This document shows, one piece after another, positions 6,589 to 12,547 of a DNA stretch of 14,544 bases. This DNA is from an uncultured Eubacteriales bacterium (GTDB taxonomy: Bacteria > Bacillota > Clostridia > Oscillospirales > Butyricicoccaceae). A program made the position numbers and the translations under genes. The DNA is taken from assembly GCA_905199135.1 (NCBI GenBank), contig CAJKFC010000049.1, forward strand, positions 1 to 14,544, given 5' to 3'. The notes beneath the pieces are model-generated. The model ran no database searches, was not told the origin of the DNA, and saw only the letters and a list, made by a program, of their open reading frames with translations. The first letter of the stretch is position 1. Each line of letters begins with the position of its first letter.

Positions 6589-7574
6589 AATATCTTATAA
6601 TGGAATGTCATATGAGCCACGCCGTCGCCCTGTCTTCCGACGGAAGATTTTTAAAGGTGGCAAATATGGACTATGAGACGGGTCAGACGGTGGACTATGT
6701 GGTGGAGCTTTCCAAAAAGCCGAAAATCCCCGCTGTTTATAAATATATCGGCGGTTTTGCTGCCCTTGCCGCATGCCTGTGCCTGTTTTTCTTCGGCTTT
6801 TACAGCCCGAACTATCTGCCTTACGGTACAGTTTACCTCACTATAAATCCCGAGTTGGAGATGACCCTCAGCAAAAACGGCAGAGTTCTCTCTTTAGAGC
6901 CACTGAACGGCGACGGAGCCGCTTTGATACATGATTACGAATACAAAAACAAAGACAGAGACGAGGTCATAAAAGAGCTCATAGAGCTTTCTATCGAGGA
7001 CGAATATCTCTCGGACGGCGGAAAGGTTGCCCTTTCGGTCAGCTCCAAAAATCTCGAGTGGTCGGAAAAACTCTGCTCGGAAATCATGGACAACTCAGAC
7101 GACATTTCCGGTAGGGATTACACATCGAAAATAGAGGAAAGCTCTGACAACACTGTAATATTCACAGTATCAAAATCCAATTCCGAACAGCAGCCGCCGA
7201 GTACTTCGGCTCCGACAGAAAACACATCCGAAGAGACCTCGGCTGCCCAGGAAAGCACCACTGCCCCGACTTCCGCTCCCACCGAAAACACCTCGGCTGC
7301 CCAGGAAAGCACCTCTGTTCCCACATATGCTCCCACCGAAAACACCTCGGCTCAATCGTCATTTATTTCCGACTCCAGAGCAAAGGAAATCGCTTTTGCC
7401 CACTCCGGCATCGATCCTTCGTCGGCCGTTATCGAAAAGGTCGAACTTGAGGAAGACGACGGCATTTGGGAATACGAGGTGGAATTCAAATCGGGCTCTG
7501 TCGAATACAAGTATAAAATAAACGCCGCAAACGGAAATATTATCGATTTTGAAAAAGAAACCGACGACGACTAA
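6585..7574 (+). CDS. rsgI: RsgI-type anti-sigma factor with C-terminal PepSY domain
   Basis: A 329-residue single-pass membrane protein expected to hold SigI inactive until an outside signal arrives. Residues 1-45 are the cytoplasmic RsgI N-terminal domain. A transmembrane helix lies at about 53-73, followed by the RsgI extracellular domain with YLTINPELEMTLSKNGRV. Asn88-Pro89 aligns with the Asn-Pro bond at which other RsgI proteins are known to cut themselves. Residues 208-257 form a Ser/Thr/Pro-rich linker with two and a half repeats. Residues 258-329 form a PepSY domain (AKEIAF..., WEYEVEF, YKYKINA). The ATG has AAAGGAGG just upstream, inside the end of sigI. The PepSY sensor replaces the carbohydrate-binding modules found on some RsgI proteins. 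The ligand is unknown. Confidence 0.87.
   Translation: MKYLIMECHMSHAVALSSDGRFLKVANMDYETGQTVDYVVELSKKPKIPAVYKYIGGFAALAACLCLFFFGFYSPNYLPYGTVYLTINPELEMTLSKNGRVLSLEPLNGDGAALIHDYEYKNKDRDEVIKELIELSIEDEYLSDGGKVALSVSSKNLEWSEKLCSEIMDNSDDISGRDYTSKIEESSDNTVIFTVSKSNSEQQPPSTSAPTENTSEETSAAQESTTAPTSAPTENTSAAQESTSVPTYAPTENTSAQSSFISDSRAKEIAFAHSGIDPSSAVIEKVELEEDDGIWEYEVEFKSGSVEYKYKINAANGNIIDFEKETDDD
7206..7355 (+). repeat. Tandem repeat encoding the RsgI Ser/Thr/Pro linker
   Basis: In-frame repeats starting at 7206 (22 codons), 7272 (18 codons) and 7326 (10 codons) share the core APTENTS plus AAQEST. They encode a flexible, probably wall-spanning linker between the membrane-proximal RsgI domain and the PepSY sensor. 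The unequal unit lengths indicate past duplication and internal deletion. Confidence 0.85.
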
Positions 7575-7585
7575 TTTTTTCCCTC

Positions 7586-7616
7586 TACCCCACTTTTTAT
7601 AATTCTCCTCCGTATA
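7586..7616 (+). promoter_or_regulatory. Putative SigI promoter P1 of the PepSY gene
   Basis: TACCCC (7586-7591), a 19-base spacer and CGTATA (7611-7616) lie just after the rsgI stop codon. The downstream bases ACTGTAAxCAG are shared with the next copy 81 bases away. Confidence 0.72.
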
Positions 7617-7666
7617 CTGTAATCAGATAAACGGAAAGGCCGAAAAAACAAAAAAATATTTTTCAC

Positions 7667-7697
7667 TACCCCGTTTTCGGGCGGCATACTCCGTATA
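7667..7697 (+). promoter_or_regulatory. Putative SigI promoter P2 of the PepSY gene
   Basis: TACCCC (7667-7672), a 19-base spacer and CGTATA (7692-7697), with the same flanking CTC before and ACTGTAAACAG after the -10 box as P1. It lies 43 bases before the PepSY start codon. Two tandem copies suggest strong SigI-dependent output. Confidence 0.75.
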
Positions 7698-7740
7698 CTG
7701 TAAACAGAGAAAGAAAAACACAGCTTACAAGGAGGCTATT

Positions 7741-8430
7741 ATGAAAAAGAATTTATTTGAAAACTTTACACCCAAGAAGGCAGTCGCCACCGTTGCAGCT
7801 TCAGCTCTCGGTCTCACACTTTTTGCAGGCTATGTATCCCACGCCTTCACTTTGAGAAATTTCACTCCCATAGGCGCCGAAAAAGCGACAGAGATCGCTC
7901 TCGGACATCTCAATTCCACAGACGGCTCTCCCCTTATCAAAGAGTGCGAGCTGGACGGCAGAAGATATGATATCGAGATAATTGCAGACGGAGTAGAATA
8001 TGAATATAAAATCGACGCCAAGACAGGCTCCGTTCTCTCTCAGAAGTTTGACAAGGATTCGGTTATAACAACCACATCGGCTCCTTCCGATCTCATTTCC
8101 GAAGCTAAGGCAAAGGAAATCGCCTTTAATCACGCAGGCGTCTCCTCTTCCTCGGTCACAATCGAAAAGGTTGAACTCGACAGAGATGACGGCGTTTGGG
8201 AATACGAAGTCGATTTCAGAGTTGGTCATACAGAATATGACTATGAGATCAATGCTTCAACAGGCGCTGTCATCAAGGCTGAATCCGATGTAGACGATGA
8301 CTTCTATGATGATGACGATCGCTATGACGATGATGACGATGATCGCTATGACGATGATGACGACGATCGTTATGACGATGATGACGATGATCGCTATGAT
8401 GACGATGACGATGATCGTTATGATGATTAA
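7741..8430 (+). CDS. Secreted PepSY-domain protein with Asp-rich repeat tail
   Basis: A 229-residue exported protein. The N terminus (KKN...TPKKAVATVAASALGLTLFAGYVSHA) is a signal peptide or signal anchor. A first, weaker PepSY-like unit spans about 42-103 (AEKATEIALGHL ... EYEYKIDAKTGSV). A second, well-conserved one spans about 117-185 (AKEIAFNHAG ... WEYEVDF ... YDYEINASTGAV). From about residue 186 the protein becomes an acidic tail with four copies of DDDDDDRY. PepSY domains are found in peptidase propeptides and extracytoplasmic regulatory proteins. The tail could bind divalent cations or cationic wall peptides, but this is inference. AAGGAGG precedes the ATG. Two SigI-type promoters and the domain shared with RsgI make it the probable SigI target. 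Confidence 0.85.
   Translation: MKKNLFENFTPKKAVATVAASALGLTLFAGYVSHAFTLRNFTPIGAEKATEIALGHLNSTDGSPLIKECELDGRRYDIEIIADGVEYEYKIDAKTGSVLSQKFDKDSVITTTSAPSDLISEAKAKEIAFNHAGVSSSSVTIEKVELDRDDGVWEYEVDFRVGHTEYDYEINASTGAVIKAESDVDDDFYDDDDRYDDDDDDRYDDDDDDRYDDDDDDRYDDDDDDRYDD
8308..8421 (+). repeat. 24-bp tandem repeat encoding DDDDDDRY
   Basis: One 18-base partial unit (8308-8325) is followed by four complete 24-base units (8326-8349, 8350-8373, 8374-8397, 8398-8421) made of GAT/GAC codons plus CGC/CGT-TAT. The Asp codons vary between copies, but the repeat is regular enough to change copy number by slippage while staying in frame. Confidence 0.9.
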
Positions 8431-8441
8431 AATATAAAACC

Positions 8442-8469
8442 AAAAGACGACCGAAACCGGTCGTCTTTT
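8442..8469. terminator. Terminator after the PepSY gene
   Basis: A 12-bp perfect stem (AAAAGACGACCG with CGGTCGTCTTTT) and a 4-base loop lie 11 bases after the stop codon, ending in TCTTTT. It closes the sigI-rsgI-PepSY unit and insulates the cobalamin riboswitch transcript. Confidence 0.87.
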
Positions 8470-8483
8470 GATTTGCCCTATTA

Positions 8484-8513
8484 TTGACAAACTGCAGTAC
8501 TTTGATGTATACT
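8484..8513 (+). promoter_or_regulatory. Sigma-A promoter of the riboswitch-cbiK transcript
   Basis: TTGACA (8484-8489), an 18-base spacer and TATACT (8508-8513) place the transcription start near 8520, just before the riboswitch. Confidence 0.75.
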
Positions 8514-8534
8514 TATGACATGACAATTTGATGG

Positions 8535-8688
8535 CCTTTGAGATTTTGCATTTTTGCAGGAAGCTGGGTGAAAATCCCACACAGGAGCGCTGCTGTAATA
8601 ACGGAGTCGATTTTCAGGGCTTTTGCCCCGCCACTTTACGGGAAGGCGAAAATCGGCGGCGATGTTTAAGTCAGAACACATCTCAAGG
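8535..8688 (+). promoter_or_regulatory. Cobalamin (B12) riboswitch
   Basis: The sequence has the conserved core GGAAGCTGGGTGAAAATCCC..., a CAGGAGCGCTGCTGTAATAAC segment (normally the ...CCGC-CACTGT stretch), and a B12 box (TAAGTCAGAACAC, 8667-8679). The ends close into a P1 stem: CCTTTGAGA (8535-8543) pairs with TCTCAAGG (8681-8688), one base bulged. It lies between a promoter and cbiK, a gene of cobalamin synthesis, so the ligand assignment fits. High cobalamin is expected to reduce expression of the downstream gene. Confidence 0.88.
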
Positions 8689-8731
8689 TCTTTGGCAAAA
8701 CCCCTCGCAATCAGGGGCGTAGTATATTTTC

Positions 8732-8765
8732 CCGCCAAGTGTGATTGCCCTCGGCGGTATTTTTA
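8732..8765 (+). terminator. Probable riboswitch expression-platform terminator
   Basis: CCGCC (8732-8736) pairs with GGCGG (8753-8757) across a long loop, followed by TATTTTTATTG, just before the cbiK Shine-Dalgarno at 8771. The 5-bp stem is short, and a nearby hairpin (CCCCT/AGGGG at 8701-8716) may compete with it. It could equally act near the ribosome-binding site. The switching mechanism is inferred. Confidence 0.5.
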
Positions 8766-8782
8766 TTGTTAAGGAGAAAAAA

Positions 8783-9562
8783 GTGAAAGACAAAAGCGCG
8801 ATTCTGGTTGTCAGCTTCGGCACCAGTTTTGATGACACCAGAGAAAAAAACATAACAAAGCTGGAAAACCTCATAAAAGAAACCTACCACGATTTTCATG
8901 TGGAGTGCGCCTTTACAAGCGGAATCATTATGAAAGTGCTCAAAGAGAGAGGCATCTCGGTCTTGTCAGTGCAGGAAGCCATGGACAAGCTCAAAAATGG
9001 GGGATTTTCCAAAGTTTTCGTTCAGCCGACCCACCTTATACCGGGAGACGAATATGATAAGCTGTGCAAAGCCGTAAAACTTTACAGCTCTGATTTTGAA
9101 AGCATAGAGATAGGCATTCCTCTGCTCTACACTCCCGAGGACTGCAAAAGAGTGCTTAAGTCGGTTTTTTCAGCTTTTCCCCTGTCAGATGATACAGGTC
9201 TTGTGCTCATGGGTCACGGCAGCGCCCATTTTGCAAACTGCATATACCCAGCCATGAACTATATGTGCACTTCGGAAAACCTCAAAAATGTCTTTATAGC
9301 CACGGTAGAGGGCTTTCCCGAGCTTGACGATATAATTCCCCAGATAGAGGCTGCAAAGCTCAAAAAGCTCTATGTGACCCCCCTCATGCTTGTTGCAGGC
9401 GACCACGCTACCAACGACATGGCAGGCGACGGTGACAGCTGGAAAAATATTCTCGAAGGCAAAGGATTTGAAGTGGAATGTGCCGTCAAGGGCCTCGGCG
9501 AATACGACGAGGTTTGCGACCTCTATCTTGAGCATCTGTCCGAGCTTTTGAAAAGACGGTAA
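8783..9562 (+). CDS. cbiK: Sirohydrochlorin cobaltochelatase CbiK
   Basis: A 259-residue cobaltochelatase of the anaerobic (early cobalt insertion) cobalamin pathway, inserting Co2+ into sirohydrochlorin in the cytoplasm. Visible family features are the opening AILVVSFGTSFDDTR, the QPTHLIPGDEY block (H84), LVLMGHGSAHFAN with His145, and PLMLVAGDHATNDMAGD with His208. The last two correspond to the two catalytic metal-handling histidines of the Salmonella enzyme. No signal peptide is present, so it is the biosynthetic cytoplasmic type rather than a periplasmic variant. The GTG at 8783 has AAGGAG (8771-8776) upstream. A longer GTG start at 8741 would lie inside the riboswitch hairpin and is rejected. 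No other cobalamin gene adjoins it. Confidence 0.93.
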   Translation: MKDKSAILVVSFGTSFDDTREKNITKLENLIKETYHDFHVECAFTSGIIMKVLKERGISVLSVQEAMDKLKNGGFSKVFVQPTHLIPGDEYDKLCKAVKLYSSDFESIEIGIPLLYTPEDCKRVLKSVFSAFPLSDDTGLVLMGHGSAHFANCIYPAMNYMCTSENLKNVFIATVEGFPELDDIIPQIEAAKLKKLYVTPLMLVAGDHATNDMAGDGDSWKNILEGKGFEVECAVKGLGEYDEVCDLYLEHLSELLKRR

Positions 9563-9570
9563 CTAAATAG

Positions 9571-9600
9571 AAAGACCGCGGTATTTCCGCGGTCTTTTTT
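9571..9600. terminator. Bidirectional terminator after cbiK
   Basis: An 11-bp perfect stem (AAAGACCGCGG with CCGCGGTCTTT) with a 5-base loop is followed by T residues on the plus strand. It also serves the convergent polyferredoxin gene, whose stop codon begins at its edge. Confidence 0.9.
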
Positions 9601-10444
9601 ATTTGAATTTGAATCCCGATGTAATGGCGCTTTCCGGGCATATCGCCTTGCATCTGCCGCAGCGTATACACTCGGCGCTGTTTATGTTTTCGGTAACTTT
9701 GACCTGCATGGGACATATCTTTTCGCAGGCTTTGCAGCCTGTGCATTTTAAACCGTCCACTTCCATACGATAGAAAGACAGGCGATTGAAAAGGCCGTAA
9801 AACGCCCCCAACGGACATATGTACTTGCAGAAAGGCCTGTATATCAGCACCGAAAATACCACTGTCGCAATCAGGATAAGCAGCTTCCAATTAAAAAGCA
9901 GCCCTATCCCATTTCTTATGCTCTCGTCTTTGAGAAGCAGAGGGAAAGCTCCCTCAAGTATTCCCGCAGGGCAAATCCATTTGCAGAAATACGGCGACGC
10001 CATGCCGAATTTGTTGTTCAAAAACATCGGCAGCAGCAGAACGAGAAAAATCAGCATAAGATATTTGACCTTTCGGAGAACCCTGTCTGCCCCTGTCGGC
10101 ACTTTTATTTTTTTCAAAGGAATCTTGTGCAGAAGATCCTGAATCAGGCCAAACGGACACAGAAACCCGCATATCAGTCTGCCCAATACTACGCCGAAAA
10201 GCATGATTGAGCCGAGGACATAAAAGGCAATCGTTCTGCCCGCTCCCCCTTCTACCGCCTGGAGGGCTCCTATCGGGCAGGCTCCGAGAGCGGCCGGACA
10301 GGAGTAGCAGTTGAGCACGGGGAGACATATCATCTTGCTTTTGCCCGTAAAGATCTTTCCCTTTACAAATCCCACCAAATATCCGTTCACGAGGGCAGCA
10401 AAAATCAGCTGAACAAAAAGCCTCGCTCTCTGCGATATTTTCAT
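9599..10444 (-). CDS. Membrane 4Fe-4S polyferredoxin (NapH/YccM-like)
   Basis: A 281-residue membrane protein with several predicted helices and many cysteines. Four CP-containing membrane-edge motifs are seen: CYSCPAALGACPIG (C46-C56), CGFLCPFG (C92, C96), CKWICPAG (C154, C158) and CKYICPLG (C206, C210). These are followed by two ferredoxin-type [4Fe-4S] motifs, CTGCKACEKICP (C234-C244) and CIRCGRCKAICP (C259-C269). This matches NapH/YccM-type proteins that carry electrons across or into the membrane. The ATG at 10444 is chosen because AAAGGA precedes it; an ATG at 10468 overlapping the upstream stop is the alternative. It is last in an operon with a TlpA-like lipoprotein and a CxxC microprotein, which suggests it supplies electrons to extracytoplasmic thiols. 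Confidence 0.87.
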   Translation of the reverse strand: MKISQRARLFVQLIFAALVNGYLVGFVKGKIFTGKSKMICLPVLNCYSCPAALGACPIGALQAVEGGAGRTIAFYVLGSIMLFGVVLGRLICGFLCPFGLIQDLLHKIPLKKIKVPTGADRVLRKVKYLMLIFLVLLLPMFLNNKFGMASPYFCKWICPAGILEGAFPLLLKDESIRNGIGLLFNWKLLILIATVVFSVLIYRPFCKYICPLGAFYGLFNRLSFYRMEVDGLKCTGCKACEKICPMQVKVTENINSAECIRCGRCKAICPESAITSGFKFK

Positions 10445-10464
10445 TCTTTCCTTTGGAGTTTTCA

Positions 10465-10593
10465 TCATCCGATACCTATGCATTCAAAACAGATATTGAC
10501 AGCCTTTTGCAGTACGGTGAGATGCTCCTCTCTCAAAAGCCCTATGCCTATCATAACCACTGAGGTTATGAGTATTCCGTACGATTTTTTCAT
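10465..10593 (-). CDS. 42-residue membrane CxxC protein (CD1871A-like)
   Basis: A short gene encoding 42 residues: a charged N terminus (MKKSYG), one hydrophobic helix at about 7-19, then REEH and a C-terminal end NICFECIGIG. The Cys-Phe-Glu-Cys pair near the terminus and the ECIGIG ending resemble the small clostridial family called CD1871A-type CXXC proteins, which I know from neighbours of TlpA-like and 4Fe-4S proteins. AGGTGAG lies just before the ATG, overlapping the end of the tlpA-like gene, and the gap to that gene is a single base. Predicted topology puts the CxxC outside the membrane. The role is unknown; a redox shuttle between its two neighbours is the natural hypothesis. Confidence 0.78.
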   Translation of the reverse strand: MKKSYGILITSVVMIGIGLLREEHLTVLQKAVNICFECIGIG

Positions 10594-10594
10594 A

Positions 10595-11689
10595 TTACTC
10601 ACCTATGAGCTTCAGTCTGTTCTCAATGAGCTTCATATATGCCTCGGCAATTTCGGTCTTAGATGGGGCACCCGTCTGAATACCTCCCACCACTTTGCCT
10701 TCACTGTCTACAAACACCGTAGTCGGAAAACCGCTCAAATACTGTATCAGGCTTTCCGTTATCTCGTCATTTCCCTTGACAGTCACAAAATCGGCAGAAC
10801 AGTCGACCAGAATCTGCGACGCAAGCTCATACTGACCTTCGGCGTCGTCGCATATGGTTATCATATTTACATTGTCGGGCAGCATTGTGTAAAGTCTTTG
10901 CAGCTCGGGCATCTCCTCAACACAGAAGCCGCACCATGTGGCCCACACATTTACCATAGTTATATCGTAGTCCTTGAATATGTCCTGTGTGATCTCATTG
11001 CCCGCCATATCCTCCGATGTAAAAGAGGAGAGATTTCCCTCAAATCCCGCGGACTGCGAAGGAGTAAAGAGCATTATGCCATCCTTGAGGCTTTGAACTC
11101 CCTCAACGAGGGTTTCTATATTGGCTGCGTCATTTTCAGTAAACTTATCGCCTTCAAGCTTTGAATTATATGCCATATAATAGCTTTCACCGTCGGAGGA
11201 TACCAGAAGCTCGTTTTTTTCATACGCATCTTTCATCTCATCGGGCTTTACCTCTGTGGCTTTATCTCCCTCTGTGACCCTGTATATCCTCATGAAGTCA
11301 AACATCTGAGCCGAGATCTCCTCATAAATAGCCTTGAGTTCATCGTCTGATGCATTGTCAAAATCGAAGTTTTCGAGCTTTTGAGCCGCCTCATCTGCGT
11401 AGTAAATCACAGAAATCTCATATCCCGCCTCCTGGGAAGCTATGCTGATATTTGTGTTTGCCAGCTCTCTCCAGCTTTCGGGAATGACAAAGGCAAATCC
11501 CATGTCGAGATCTCCCGTGATATACTCCTCCTCTTCAAAAACAATATCCTTTCCCGATATTGTTTTTGCGGAAACTCCGTCGTACTTATCGTTTTTATAA
11601 ACGCCGCTGTCGTTTACCTCTACCGACGCCTTGCAGCCCGCCATGAGCAAAAGGCAGAGAGACAACATAAAAGCAATTACTTTTTTCAT
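10595..11689 (-). CDS. TlpA-like thioredoxin-fold lipoprotein
   Basis: A 364-residue lipoprotein. Residues 1-19 are a lipoprotein signal ending in LLLMAGC, with Cys19 as the lipidation site. Residues of about 45-215 form a domain I do not recognise (it begins EYITGDLDMGFAFVIPESW). Residues 215-364 are a TlpA/ResA-type thioredoxin domain with WATWC253GFC256 and the cis-proline loop GFPTTVFVD. Such proteins reduce disulfides or hydroperoxides on the outer face of the membrane. The active-site pair is CGFC rather than the common CGPC. The Shine-Dalgarno is weak and the start lies seven bases after the upstream lipoprotein stop, suggesting coupling. The next genes, the CxxC microprotein and polyferredoxin, are candidate electron donors. 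Confidence 0.87.
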   Translation of the reverse strand: MKKVIAFMLSLCLLLMAGCKASVEVNDSGVYKNDKYDGVSAKTISGKDIVFEEEEYITGDLDMGFAFVIPESWRELANTNISIASQEAGYEISVIYYADEAAQKLENFDFDNASDDELKAIYEEISAQMFDFMRIYRVTEGDKATEVKPDEMKDAYEKNELLVSSDGESYYMAYNSKLEGDKFTENDAANIETLVEGVQSLKDGIMLFTPSQSAGFEGNLSSFTSEDMAGNEITQDIFKDYDITMVNVWATWCGFCVEEMPELQRLYTMLPDNVNMITICDDAEGQYELASQILVDCSADFVTVKGNDEITESLIQYLSGFPTTVFVDSEGKVVGGIQTGAPSKTEIAEAYMKLIENRLKLIGE

Positions 11690-11696
11690 CTTTTTT

Positions 11697-12485
11697 TCAG
11701 TCTAAAACCTTTCCTGAATCATAGTCATATAAAAATTCAAATTTTTCTTCATTGACGGTGGTGACAATTTTGAATACCCCCTGTTTTTCCCAAGACAGGC
11801 ATGAGTATTTTATACTTCCATCATCATTTTCAAAAAAGCTGCCGTCTATCGGCTCAAAGCCTTTTGTATCCTCGAAAGAGGCGATTCCGCCCTCATAGAC
11901 CGAGCCGTCGTCCAGATAGACGGGAACCATCATATCCTCATAGAGAACATATCCCAAAGCTCTCTCCCCTTCTGGGAAGCTACGGGGCACAGCCATATTG
12001 CTGCAAGGCCCAAGGACGGGTGCCGTCATCTCGGTATCATTTACAAAACAATAGAGATACCCTTCGCCTTCCGAAGAGACAAGGGTAAAATACAGCATCT
12101 GCCCGCCGCTGCCTTCAAAACTGTTTTCCGCATATTCAAAAGAAAAATGTCTGTCATCATCGGAGTTTTCACGAGTTCTCAGCAAAATTTCTTTGGTATT
12201 TCCGCTTTTTCTTCCCAAAACTTTGTAGGCCTTTTCGCCGTGAATGGAGTCGGCCTGAAAATATTCAAAGCCGCCGTTTTCCGTCAGAACAGCCTCGTTT
12301 TTTAGCTGCTCATCTTCTTTCAAAATTGAAAGGCGGGTGGCATTGGGCTCTACGCTGTCCTCAATATCGGGAGGCTCATCTACATCCCCTATGTTATCTA
12401 TATTTTCCAATATGCCGCTGTTTTTTTCACAGCCGCACAACACGAGAACCAAAAGTGCAAATATCAAAAAAATCTTATTTCTCAT
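11697..12485 (-). CDS. Hypothetical lipoprotein
   Basis: A 262-residue predicted lipoprotein of unknown function. A short basic start (MRNK) precedes a hydrophobic stretch ending in VLCGC, a plausible but non-standard lipobox. The next 40 residues are acidic and Pro/Asp-rich, probably a flexible stem. The remainder looks like a beta-rich globular domain with no motif I recognise and no catalytic signature. The ATG at 12485 has GAGG five bases or so upstream; a GTG two codons earlier overlaps that site and is rejected. It is the first gene of the thioredoxin/CxxC/polyferredoxin unit, seven bases from the next start, so it may be an accessory or substrate protein of that system. Confidence 0.72.
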   Translation of the reverse strand: MRNKIFLIFALLVLVLCGCEKNSGILENIDNIGDVDEPPDIEDSVEPNATRLSILKEDEQLKNEAVLTENGGFEYFQADSIHGEKAYKVLGRKSGNTKEILLRTRENSDDDRHFSFEYAENSFEGSGGQMLYFTLVSSEGEGYLYCFVNDTEMTAPVLGPCSNMAVPRSFPEGERALGYVLYEDMMVPVYLDDGSVYEGGIASFEDTKGFEPIDGSFFENDDGSIKYSCLSWEKQGVFKIVTTVNEEKFEFLYDYDSGKVLD

Positions 12486-12498
12486 ATTCACCTCACGG

Positions 12499-12529
12499 AA
12501 GAATGCCGGCTTTAAAGGCCGGCATTCTT
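12499..12529 (-). terminator. Hairpin between superoxide reductase and lipoprotein genes
   Basis: A 12-bp perfect stem (AAGAATGCCGGC with GCCGGCATTCTT) and a 7-base loop separate the two gene groups. On the minus strand it is followed by CCGTGAGG rather than U residues, so termination is likely partial and some read-through into the lipoprotein operon is possible. No convincing separate promoter was found in the 62-base gap. Confidence 0.6.
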
Positions 12530-12547
12530 TTATTTATTCGGTATAAA

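Noticed and set aside
8308..8421. Repeat array considered as CRISPR
   Set aside because: Units are directly adjacent with no unique spacers and are in frame within a coding gene.
8257..8580. 107-codon antisense frame with long Ile/Val runs
   Set aside because: It is the reverse reading of the Asp-codon repeat and terminator; the apparent membrane protein is an artefact of GAT/GAC repeats.
8741..8782. Longer CbiK start at a GTG
   Set aside because: It lies within the riboswitch hairpin and has no ribosome site, whereas GTG 8783 has AAGGAG and gives family length with His145 in register.
10478..11164. 228-codon open frame on the plus strand
   Set aside because: It lies antisense to the clear TlpA-like lipoprotein and the CxxC gene, has no ribosome site and no recognisable motif; it is a shadow frame.
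11773..11800. TACCCC resembling a SigI -35 box
   Set aside because: No CGTATA at 19-20 bases, and it lies within a coding region on the opposite strand.
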